Positions 15,855-22,805 of a stretch of DNA of 23,057 bases are shown piece by piece. Under the pieces are notes generated by a model. The model was not told where the DNA came from and made no database searches. It saw only the letters and a program-made list of their open reading frames with translations. The translations under genes were made by a program, and so were the position numbers. The DNA lies in the NCBI GenBank assembly GCA_036639875.1, contig JAVWHX010000038.1:1-23057 (forward strand), in the 5' to 3' direction. Every line of letters begins with the position of its first letter. Positions within the stretch are counted from its first letter, which is position 1. The DNA is from JAVWHX01 sp036639875 (GTDB lineage Bacteria; Bacillota_I; Bacilli_A; Erysipelotrichales; Coprobacillaceae).

Positions 15855-15883
15855 TTTTCAAAAAGCTCTTTAAATGTTATAAT
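15855..15883 (+). promoter_or_regulatory. Extended -10 promoter of the rnf operon
   Basis: TGTTATAAT (15875-15883) is a perfect extended -10. TTTTCA (15855-15860), 17 bases upstream of the TATAAT, is a partial -35. The leader before rnfC would be about 20 bases and holds only the GGAGGG site, with no room for a riboswitch. Confidence 0.65.
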
Positions 15884-15912
15884 GTTGAAGTATTAAGATA
15901 TGGAGGGATACA

Positions 15913-17217
15913 ATGTCGATTTTATCTGGAAAAGGAAAAGTGAAGTTGAATGGACAAAAGGCTTTAACAAAAGATAAGCCAATTTTGTCTATTGAAGCAC
16001 CTGATATTGTTTATATTCCACTTGTTTTAGGAATGGCTACTGACTTTGACGTACAAGTTAAAGAAGGAGATCATGTGAGTATTGGGACAAAATTAGCGGT
16101 TCGTAAGAGTGTGTTTGTTCCTATTTATTCATCTGTTTCTGGAACTGTAAAAGGAATAGAAAAACGTATGCATGCTTCTAAAAGATTACAAGAACATATT
16201 GTAATAGAAAATGATCATAAAAATGATAGGGTTAAAGCTTATGAAGTGAAAGATCCTGATGCTATGAATCAAGAAGATATTTTTAATGCTTTAAAAGAAT
16301 TAGGAATTGTTGGTTTGGGAGGTTCAGGGTTCCCAACTTATTTTAAATATAAGGATCCAACAAATATTGAAACAATCTTGATTAATGGTGTTGAATGTGA
16401 ACCTTTCTTAACAAGTGATCATTTGGCAATGAAAAGAGATATTAAGGCTTTGTTTGATGGTACTCAATTCTTAATGAAGGCTGCTGGTGCGAATAATGCT
16501 ATTATAGCAATTAAAGAGCATAAACCTGATTTAATGGAATTATTACTTGAAGAAGCTAAGAATTATGCTGATATTAAACCTCAGGAAGTTCCTGATCGTT
16601 ATCCAATGGGTTGGGAAAGAGTTTTGGTTCAAACAGTATTTAAGAAAGAATATGAATTTTTGCCTGCTGAAATAGGTGTTATTGTGAATAACTCATCAAC
16701 TGCTATTGCAGTTTCTAAGGGTATTAGAAATGGTGAACCTATTACACATCGTGTTGTAACATTTGCTGGAAATGGATTAAAGAATCCACAAAATGTTGAA
16801 GTTGCAATTGGGACACCGGTCAATTATATTGTAGAAAAAATTGGTGGATATATTGATGATGATTGTGATGGATTCTTAGTTGGTGGTGGGCCAATGATGG
16901 GTAAATCAGTTATGAATGATACGTTTGTGATTTATTCTCATAATAACGCTATTACAGTTATGAAAAAAGAAGACATCAAACCTTTACCATGTTTAAAATG
17001 TGGTGAATGTACTTTACATTGTCCTGCTCATTTACAACCTGTACGTATTATGCAAGGTGAAAAAGCAGCTAATGTTGAATTGATTGAAAAATTAGATACA
17101 TCTCGTTGTGTTGAATGTGGTATGTGTACTTATATTTGTCCAAGTAAGATTGAAGTGACTGATATGGTAGCTAAGGCAAAACGTCGTTTACAATTAGCAC
17201 AAAAGAGAAAAGCGTAG
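15913..17217 (+). CDS. rnfC: Rnf electron transport complex subunit C
   Basis: The 434-residue cytoplasmic, membrane-associated subunit carries the NADH/flavin site and the reaction with NAD. Its N-terminal barrel-sandwich region includes VYIPLVLGM. A complex-I-51K-like FMN/NADH domain follows, with GIVGLGGSGFPTYFK and INGVECEPFLTSDH. Then comes an SLBB segment and two [4Fe-4S] motifs: CLKCGECTLHCP (C360, C363, C366, C370) and CVECGMCTYICP (C399, C402, C405, C409). The length matches clostridial RnfC. It is first in an operon ordered C-D-G-E-A-x-B. Rnf couples ferredoxin oxidation and NAD reduction to Na+ or H+ pumping. Confidence 0.96.
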   Translation: MSILSGKGKVKLNGQKALTKDKPILSIEAPDIVYIPLVLGMATDFDVQVKEGDHVSIGTKLAVRKSVFVPIYSSVSGTVKGIEKRMHASKRLQEHIVIENDHKNDRVKAYEVKDPDAMNQEDIFNALKELGIVGLGGSGFPTYFKYKDPTNIETILINGVECEPFLTSDHLAMKRDIKALFDGTQFLMKAAGANNAIIAIKEHKPDLMELLLEEAKNYADIKPQEVPDRYPMGWERVLVQTVFKKEYEFLPAEIGVIVNNSSTAIAVSKGIRNGEPITHRVVTFAGNGLKNPQNVEVAIGTPVNYIVEKIGGYIDDDCDGFLVGGGPMMGKSVMNDTFVIYSHNNAITVMKKEDIKPLPCLKCGECTLHCPAHLQPVRIMQGEKAANVELIEKLDTSRCVECGMCTYICPSKIEVTDMVAKAKRRLQLAQKRKA

Positions 17218-17232
17218 AGGGAGGATATAGAT

Positions 17233-19062
17233 ATGAAGATTACTTTAAAAACAACATCACCAAACTATAGACAAAAACTCTCTACATATAGAATTATGAG
17301 AGATTTATCTATTGGATTAGTCGTTATTATGGCTTATTCATTATATTATTATTACTATAATTTCTCTTCAAATGAACCATTAATAAAAGCTGGTTTGATT
17401 TATTTGGTTTCAATTGCTGTTGCTTTAGCAACAGAAGCAATTTGGGGATTAATTCATAAGACGAATCCTTTAGAACAAATTAAAAATGGTTTTCCAATTG
17501 TTACAGCAATTATTCTTGCATTAACATTACCAATTGGAACTCCATTATATGTTGTAGGAATTGGATCATTTGTTTCTATTTTCCTAGGAAAATTAGTATT
17601 TGGAGGATTTGGTCACAATATATTTAATCCTGCTTTAGTAGGACGTGTGCTTGTACATTTATCATTTGCTGATAAATTATTACCATATGTTGATGGTATG
17701 AAAGGTGCGACTGATGTAACATCTGCTGCAACACCTGCAGCTATGCTTGCGAGTACAAACTGGATGGGTGGAAAAGAATTCACATATCAATTAATGGATT
17801 TGTTTACTGGTAATCATGGTGGTGCATTAGGAGAAACATGTATTTGGTTAATCTTACTTGTTGGTGTTATTTTAGCAGTAAGAAGAGTTTTTGATTTTAG
17901 AATTCCAGTTGCATATCTTGGAACTGTTATTATCTTAAGTGTTGTCTATGCAGCAATGAATGGATTGGATTTATTAACTTATCCAATTATTCATTTATGT
18001 ATTGGAGGAGTTGTCTTTGGTGCTGTCTTTATGGCAACGGATCCAGTCACTTCGCCAAGCAGTCCTTTAGGTAAGATTCTTTATGGTATTGGACTTGGTT
18101 TCTTAACAATGATTATTCGTTTAAAAGCAAATTATCCTGAAGGTGTATTGTTCTCAATTTTAATGATGAATATGTTAACACCATTAATTGATTCTTTTGT
18201 TTTAGGAAGAACGAATACAAAGATTGTAAAACAATGGGGTATTGTTGCCGTATGTTTAGCAATCTCTATGGGTTGTGTTTATGGTGCTGGTTATAGCATT
18301 CAAAATGATATTAAAGAAGCAGAAGCAAAAGCTGCTGCTGATAAGAAGAAAAAAGAAGAAGCTAAAAAGAAACAAGAAGAAGCAGAAGCTAATGCTTATA
18401 ACTTTAAAGTTTTAAAAGAAATAGATGGTGGTTACATCATGGAAACGACTGGTTATACAACTGATAAACCTATGAAAATTGAAGTTAAAATATCTGGGGA
18501 TACAATTAAATCTGTAAAGGTTTTAGAACACCCTGGAGAAACTGAATATTATGGTGCTGATTTAGTAATGGGTATCGGAGCTGGTAAGAAGAAAGACTTC
18601 TATGATAAAGTACTAGGTGCTGAATTGAAAATAAGTGATGTTGATGGTGTTGATACTGCAACTGGAGCTACTATGACAGCAAAAGGTGTTATGAATGCGA
18701 TTAAAGGTGCAATTGTGATGTCACAAATAGAACGTAAAGTTTCTGGAAATACTTATGTATATACAATGAGTGAAAATGGTTATAAATCAGATAAACCAAT
18801 GAAGATTAGAATTACTGCTGATAAAGAGAAATCTATGATTACAAAAATTGAATTCTTAGAAGCAGAAGGTGAAACTGAATATTATGGTGCTGATTTAATT
18901 AAAGGTATTGGATCTGGTAAAATGAAAGACTTCTATGATAAGTATTTAGTAAAAGAATTTGCTTTTGCTGATATTGATGGGGTTGATACATCAACTGGTG
19001 CTACAATGACTACGAAAGGAATTGTCTCTGCAATTAAAAAAGCAATTGCAGCTACAAAGTAA
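17233..19062 (+). CDS. rnfD: RnfD fused to two tandem FMN-binding domains
   Basis: The N-terminal ~350 residues are a normal RnfD: an integral membrane subunit with many spans and its own flavinylation motif VTSAATPAA (target T167). The protein does not stop there. A highly charged Lys/Glu/Ala linker (about 359-390), probably a helix or coiled coil, leads into two FMN_bind (PF04205, RnfG-like) domains at about 391-498 and 505-609. Each ends with a covalent-FMN motif, VDTATGATMT (T480) and VDTSTGATMT (T591). The two copies share TEYYGADL, KDFYDK and a 27-base identical DNA stretch, so they arose by duplication. The full length is 609 residues against roughly 320-350 for ordinary RnfD. ApbE would be needed for flavinylation and is not in the window. 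Confidence 0.95.
   Translation: MKITLKTTSPNYRQKLSTYRIMRDLSIGLVVIMAYSLYYYYYNFSSNEPLIKAGLIYLVSIAVALATEAIWGLIHKTNPLEQIKNGFPIVTAIILALTLPIGTPLYVVGIGSFVSIFLGKLVFGGFGHNIFNPALVGRVLVHLSFADKLLPYVDGMKGATDVTSAATPAAMLASTNWMGGKEFTYQLMDLFTGNHGGALGETCIWLILLVGVILAVRRVFDFRIPVAYLGTVIILSVVYAAMNGLDLLTYPIIHLCIGGVVFGAVFMATDPVTSPSSPLGKILYGIGLGFLTMIIRLKANYPEGVLFSILMMNMLTPLIDSFVLGRTNTKIVKQWGIVAVCLAISMGCVYGAGYSIQNDIKEAEAKAAADKKKKEEAKKKQEEAEANAYNFKVLKEIDGGYIMETTGYTTDKPMKIEVKISGDTIKSVKVLEHPGETEYYGADLVMGIGAGKKKDFYDKVLGAELKISDVDGVDTATGATMTAKGVMNAIKGAIVMSQIERKVSGNTYVYTMSENGYKSDKPMKIRITADKEKSMITKIEFLEAEGETEYYGADLIKGIGSGKMKDFYDKYLVKEFAFADIDGVDTSTGATMTTKGIVSAIKKAIAATK
18538..18897 (+). repeat. Tandem domain duplication inside rnfD
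   Basis: The FMN-binding domain is present twice. A 27-base segment beginning GAAACTGAATATTATGG is identical at 18538-18564 and 18871-18897, 333 bases (111 codons) apart. Further near-identical words include the KDFYDK coding stretch. The entry spans from the first copy's identical segment to the end of the second. Confidence 0.9.
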
Positions 19063-19074
19063 GGGGGAAAAGAT

Positions 19075-19584
19075 ATGAAAATTGTAAAATTAGCGCTTTT
19101 CCTTGCAATTGTTGCAGGACTTTCTGGTGCAGCTTTATCATTAGTTAATAGTGTAACTGATCCTTTGATTCAAGAAGCTGCTATTGCTAGTGAAAAACAA
19201 AATTTAGTGAAGATTTATTCTGGTGGAGAAGAGTTTAAGAAAGTGGAGAGTAATCTTGCTGATTATCCTGCAATTAAAGACATCTATTCTGCTGGTGATA
19301 AAGGATATGTTTATAAGACATCTGTTCAAGGTTATAAAGGACCAGTTGTGATTTTGATTGGTTTGGATAAAGCTGGGACATATAAGGGATTTGAAATTGC
19401 TGATATTTCTCAAGAAACAAAGGGTATTGGTGATAAGGTTGCTGATGAAAGTTATAAGAAAAGTATTGTAGGAAAGAACATTGGTGATTCTATTGATACT
19501 ATTTCTGGAGCCACTTTTACATCTAAAGCAGTTGTAGATGGTATTGAACAAGCAACTGCTCATTATGAAGAAAATTTTAAATAG
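19075..19584 (+). CDS. rnfG: Rnf electron transport complex subunit G
   Basis: The 169-residue subunit has one N-terminal membrane span (about residues 5-27) and an extracytoplasmic FMN_bind domain ending in DTISGATFTSKAV. The covalently flavinylated threonine is T147. RnfG passes electrons to the RnfD flavin on the outer side. It is on the short side for the family but has all the expected elements (GYKGPVVILIGL, ETKGIGDKV, SGAT). It follows rnfD by 12 bases with a strong GGGGGA site. Its domain is the likely relative of the two domains fused to RnfD. Confidence 0.95.
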   Translation: MKIVKLALFLAIVAGLSGAALSLVNSVTDPLIQEAAIASEKQNLVKIYSGGEEFKKVESNLADYPAIKDIYSAGDKGYVYKTSVQGYKGPVVILIGLDKAGTYKGFEIADISQETKGIGDKVADESYKKSIVGKNIGDSIDTISGATFTSKAVVDGIEQATAHYEENFK

Positions 19585-19596
19585 GAGGGAACATAG

Positions 19597-20247
19597 ATGA
19601 AAAAATTTGATATTCTCAAAAAAGGTTTATTTGTTGAAAATCCAATCTTTGTGTTATTGTTAGGTCTATGTTCTGCCTTAGCAATTACAACGAACTTAAC
19701 AAATGCGATTGGTATGGGAATGGCTGTTATTTGTGTATTGGTTATGAGTAACGTTATTATTTCATTGTTAAGAAAGATTATTCCTAATGAAATAAGAATT
19801 CCTGTATTTATTGTTGTTATCGCAACATTGGTAAAATGTGTACAAATGTTAATGAATGCATATACTCCAGAATTATACTCATCTTTAGGGGTGTTCATTC
19901 CATTAATTGTTGTTAACTGTATTATTCTTGGTAGAGCTGAAAGCTTTGCTTCTAAGAATAGTGTTATTGATTCTTTATTAGATGCAATTGGTATGGGTAT
20001 TGGTTATACTTTTGCAGTTGTTGCTATTTCATTTTGTAGAGAATTGATTGGTACTGGTGGATTAACTTTATTAAATCCATTTGATGCAACTCAAGTGATT
20101 TTTGAAGTGAAGTTATTTGGTGATTATGCAATTTCATTGTTTACTCAACCTGCTGGTGCATTTATTACTTTAGGATGTATTCTTGCTTTTATTCAATTCT
20201 TGAATGTAAGAAAAGTGAATAAAGCAAAGAAAGCGGAGGTGAAATAG
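19597..20247 (+). CDS. rnfE: Rnf electron transport complex subunit E
   Basis: The 216-residue, six-span membrane protein is of the RnfE/NqrD type: FDILKKGLFVENPIFVLLLGLC at the start, SLGVFIPLIVVNCIILGRAE, and SFCRELIGTGG. C25 and C108 are the half-site cysteines expected to bind, with RnfA, the [2Fe-2S] cluster inside the membrane. It starts 12 bases after rnfG and ends one base before rnfA's start codon, so the genes are tightly coupled. Confidence 0.95.
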   Translation: MKKFDILKKGLFVENPIFVLLLGLCSALAITTNLTNAIGMGMAVICVLVMSNVIISLLRKIIPNEIRIPVFIVVIATLVKCVQMLMNAYTPELYSSLGVFIPLIVVNCIILGRAESFASKNSVIDSLLDAIGMGIGYTFAVVAISFCRELIGTGGLTLLNPFDATQVIFEVKLFGDYAISLFTQPAGAFITLGCILAFIQFLNVRKVNKAKKAEVK

Positions 20248-20248
20248 T

Positions 20249-20821
20249 ATGGAATTGATTAGTTTATTTATTGGATTAACATTTGTTAACAATATTGTTT
20301 TAAGTAGGTTCCTTGCTGTTTGTCCATTACTTGGAGTTTCTAAGAAACCTAAGAATGCGTTAAATATGGGATATGCTGTTATCTTTGTTATCTTTGTAGC
20401 ATCTCTTATCACATATGCTATTTATTATGGTGTGTTAAAACCACTTGAAATTACTTATTTAGATTTAATAACATTTATTTTGGTTATTGCTTCTTTGGTT
20501 CAATTTGTTGAAATGTTCTTAAAGAAAACAAGTCCAGAGATTTATAAGTCTATGGGAGTTTATTTACCTTTAATTACAACAAACTGTGCTGTATTAGGTG
20601 TTGCTTTAGAAAATATTACAAATAATTATTCATTTATTGAAGCAGCAGTTGCTGGTCTTGCTGTACCTATTGGATTTACACTTGTTATCTATGTCTTTGC
20701 AACAATTAGAGAAAGATTAGATATTGCTGCTGTTCCTGAAAGTTTTAAAGGAACTCCAATAGCGTTAATTACAGCTGGAATTATGGCTTGTGCTCTTGCA
20801 GGAATCGCAGGTCTTGTATAA
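20249..20821 (+). CDS. rnfA: Rnf electron transport complex subunit A
   Basis: The 190-residue, six-span membrane protein is of the RnfA/NqrE type, with FVNNIVLSRFLAVCPLLGVS near the start, SMGVYLPLITTNCAVLGVAL, and IRERLDIAAVPESFKG. C25 and C113 pair with RnfE's cysteines to hold the membrane-embedded [2Fe-2S] cluster. Its TAA stop overlaps the ATG of the next small gene (TAATG), implying translational coupling. Confidence 0.96.
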   Translation: MELISLFIGLTFVNNIVLSRFLAVCPLLGVSKKPKNALNMGYAVIFVIFVASLITYAIYYGVLKPLEITYLDLITFILVIASLVQFVEMFLKKTSPEIYKSMGVYLPLITTNCAVLGVALENITNNYSFIEAAVAGLAVPIGFTLVIYVFATIRERLDIAAVPESFKGTPIALITAGIMACALAGIAGLV

Positions 20822-21006
20822 TGTCATTAACAGCAATTTTATGGCTAGCTATTTTAATAGCTATCTTTATTGGAACGTATATATTAAATAAAAACACCCC
20901 AAAACCTGAAGGGTGTGATGATATGAGTGAATGTGGCGGCTGTAATAATATAGTGTGTTCACATCATAGTGCTCATCATGAGGAGGAAAATAGAGATGGA
21001 CATTAG
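20821..21006 (+). CDS. Small membrane-anchored Cys/His-rich protein in the rnf operon
   Basis: The 61-residue protein has one N-terminal hydrophobic span (LTAILWLAILIAIFIGTYIL), a short linker, and a metal-ligand-rich tail. The tail contains C32, C38, C41, C46 and H48, H49, H52, H53 within MSECGGCNNIVCSHHSAHH, then an acidic end. The layout resembles FeoB-associated Cys-rich membrane proteins, but no feoB is present. Its ATG overlaps the rnfA stop and its 3' end overlaps the start of rnfB by 11 bases, so it is translated as part of the operon. It may bind a metal or Fe-S cluster and help load, or partly replace, the missing RnfB ferredoxin region. That role is inference. Confidence 0.82.
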   Translation: MSLTAILWLAILIAIFIGTYILNKNTPKPEGCDDMSECGGCNNIVCSHHSAHHEEENRDGH

Positions 21007-21307
21007 TGCTGTTTTAGTGTTATTAGCAGTTGGTGCGATTCTTGGAGGTATCTTAGGAGTTGCTAATATGTATCTTGTTGTTGAAGAAGACAGCAGAGTT
21101 ACTGAAGTTATCGAAATGCTTCCTGGTGCTAATTGTGGTGGATGTGGATATCCTGGTTGTGCAGGATTTGCAAATGCACTCGTTGATGGAGAAGTCACTA
21201 AAGTTTCTGCATGTGTTGTTAGTAATCAAGAAACAAGAGAAAAAGTTTCTCAATATTTAAATGAAACACCAGGTCCTGATGGAACTGCTGTGAAAGTAAC
21301 AATCTAA
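20996..21307 (+). CDS. rnfB: Truncated RnfB (membrane anchor + single [4Fe-4S] domain)
   Basis: The start at 20996 has AGGAGG at 20981-20986. The 103-residue product has an N-terminal membrane span, a short linker (LVVEEDSRVTEVIEMLPGANC), and one PF04060 FeS domain with C47-x2-C50-x4-C55-x17-C73. It then stops at 21305-21307. Ordinary RnfB is about 190 residues in proteobacteria and longer in clostridia, with two or more ferredoxin-type clusters after this domain; these are absent. A terminator follows within 12 bases, and no CxxCxxCxxxCP pattern appears downstream, so this is a clean short gene rather than a frameshift. It is the last gene of the operon. Confidence 0.9.
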   Translation: MDISAVLVLLAVGAILGGILGVANMYLVVEEDSRVTEVIEMLPGANCGGCGYPGCAGFANALVDGEVTKVSACVVSNQETREKVSQYLNETPGPDGTAVKVTI

Positions 21308-21315
21308 TTGTAGTG

Positions 21316-21344
21316 AGAAGGATAGATGAAAAGTCTATCCTTTT
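21316..21344 (+). terminator. Terminator of the rnf operon
   Basis: AAGGATAGA (21318-21326) pairs with TCTATCCTT (21334-21342) across TGAAAAG, followed by a short T-run. Confidence 0.85.
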
Positions 21345-21425
21345 GTATATATTTGTTTTTAAAAGTGCATAATTATTGCAATGTTATGTGTGAGGAAGTA
21401 AAATAAAAACGAGGTGAAGATAACG

Positions 21426-22598
21426 ATGATAAGTGAATCAATAAAGTATGTAGGAGTTGAAGATAAAAGCTTAGATATTTTTGAAAGTCAATACTCTTTA
21501 AAGAATGGTGTTACATATAATTCATATATCATTTTAGATGATGAAATAGCAATTATGGATACTGTTGATTTAAGAGCCCAAGCTCAGTGGACACAAAATG
21601 TAGAAACAACATTAAATGGTAAAAATCCGAATTACTTAATTGTGTCTCATATGGAACCGGATCATGGAGCTAATATTTTTCTATTAGCACAAAAATATCC
21701 AGATATGAAGATTGTTGGTAATGTAAAAACATTTGTGATGATGGAACAATTCTTTGGTACTGATTTTAAGGAAAGACAAGTTGTAGTAAAAGAAGGTGAT
21801 GTATTAGAATTAGGTCATCATTCTTTACAGTTTGTAATGGCTCCAATGGTTCATTGGCCTGAAGTTATGATGTCTTATGAAAAAACTGAAAAAGTTTTCT
21901 TTTCAGCTGATGCATTTGGAAGATTTGGTTTATTAGATGATCAAGAATGGATAAGTGAAGCAAGACGTTATTATTATAATATTGTTGGTAAGTATGGTTT
22001 ACAAGTTCAATCTTTATTAAAAAAAGTTTCTGTTTTTGATATTCAAACAATCTGTCCATTGCATGGACCAGTGTTAGTCTCTCCATTAGATGAGTATATA
22101 AAGAATTATCAGTTATGGAGTTCTTATCAAGCACAAGAAGCCGGGGTTATGGTTGCTTATGCATCTATTCATGGTCATACTACTTTAGCTGTTGATTACC
22201 TTGTAGAGAAGCTAAGAATGCTGGGAGAAAATGTAGTTGTACATGATTTGACGAGAGAAGATCTTTCTTATGCAGTAAGTGATGCTTTCGCTTATGATCG
22301 TATTGTCTTAGCAGCGTGTTCATATGATGGTGGGGTTTTTCCACCAATGGAAGATTTCTTAAATCATTTGAAAAGTAAAAATTATCAGAAACGATGTGTT
22401 TCATTGATTGAGAATGGTTCATGGGCACCTAGTGCTTTAAAAACAATGAAAACAACACTTGAGACAATGAAAGGTATAGAGTTTATTGAACCATTTATTA
22501 CAATTCGTTCAGCAATGAATGAACAAAATAAAACTGAAATGAATCAGTTGGCTGAAGAAATTATGAAAGGAGGATGTCAAAGTGAAATATGTATGTAA
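21426..22598 (+). CDS. Flavodiiron protein (FprA-type A flavoprotein)
   Basis: The 390-residue soluble enzyme reduces O2 to water and/or NO to N2O. The N-terminal metallo-beta-lactamase-like domain keeps the diiron ligands: H75, E77 and D79 in SHMEPDHGAN, H143 (MVHWPE), D162 (FSADAFG) and H213 (CPLHGP). The C-terminal flavodoxin domain (about 240-390) has the FMN loop YASIHGHTTLAV and AACSYDGGVFPPM. The ATG at 21426 is chosen because GAGGTGA (21411-21417) is its ribosome binding site; the GTG at 21414 lies within that site. It overlaps the rubredoxin gene, its likely electron donor. It would protect the hydrogenase and Rnf metal centres from oxygen. Confidence 0.95.
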   Translation: MISESIKYVGVEDKSLDIFESQYSLKNGVTYNSYIILDDEIAIMDTVDLRAQAQWTQNVETTLNGKNPNYLIVSHMEPDHGANIFLLAQKYPDMKIVGNVKTFVMMEQFFGTDFKERQVVVKEGDVLELGHHSLQFVMAPMVHWPEVMMSYEKTEKVFFSADAFGRFGLLDDQEWISEARRYYYNIVGKYGLQVQSLLKKVSVFDIQTICPLHGPVLVSPLDEYIKNYQLWSSYQAQEAGVMVAYASIHGHTTLAVDYLVEKLRMLGENVVVHDLTREDLSYAVSDAFAYDRIVLAACSYDGGVFPPMEDFLNHLKSKNYQKRCVSLIENGSWAPSALKTMKTTLETMKGIEFIEPFITIRSAMNEQNKTEMNQLAEEIMKGGCQSEICM

Positions 22599-22737
22599 TG
22601 TATGTGGATACATTTATGATGAAGAAGTTGGAGATGTAGACAATGGAGTTGCTCCAGGAACAAAATTTGCTGATTTACCAGAAGATTGGGCTTGTCCATT
22701 ATGTTCTGTTGCAAAAGACTTATTTGAAGAAGCTTAA
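22582..22737 (+). CDS. Rubredoxin
   Basis: The 51-residue protein starts at GTG 22582 with AAAGGAGG at 22566-22573. It is a standard rubredoxin: KYVCNVCGYIYDEEVGD at the N-terminus, PGTKFADLPEDWACPLC, and C5, C8, C38 and C41 holding one iron. It overlaps the flavodiiron gene by 17 bases in another frame. This is the usual arrangement for an electron donor to a flavodiiron protein that itself lacks a fused rubredoxin domain. Confidence 0.96.
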   Translation: MKYVCNVCGYIYDEEVGDVDNGVAPGTKFADLPEDWACPLCSVAKDLFEEA

Positions 22738-22760
22738 GATATCAGAAATGATATCTTTTT
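22736..22760 (+). terminator. Terminator after rubredoxin
   Basis: AAGATATC (22736-22743) pairs with GATATCTT (22750-22757) across AGAAAT and is followed by Ts. The left arm begins inside the TAA stop. Confidence 0.8.
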
Positions 22761-22768
22761 CTATATTA

Positions 22769-22805
22769 ATAAGAAGTAGAACATCATTGATGTCCTACTT
22801 CTTAT
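22769..22805 (-). terminator. Long hairpin at the end of the Rpn-like gene
   Basis: TAAGAAGTAG (22770-22779) pairs with CTACTTCTTA (22795-22804), and ACATC (22781-22785) with GATGT (22789-22793), with one A-C mismatch. It includes the minus-strand stop codon. No long T-run follows on either strand, so termination efficiency is uncertain. Confidence 0.55.

Noticed and set aside
20894..20916. ACACCC/GGGTGT hairpin as an internal terminator in the rnf operon
   Set aside because: It has only six base pairs, lies within the coding sequence of the microprotein, and no T-run follows.
21308..21413. A frameshifted ferredoxin domain continuing rnfB
   Set aside because: The region holds a terminator and AT-rich sequence. 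No CxxCxxCxxxCP pattern appears in any frame, so the short RnfB is a real end and not a recent frameshift.
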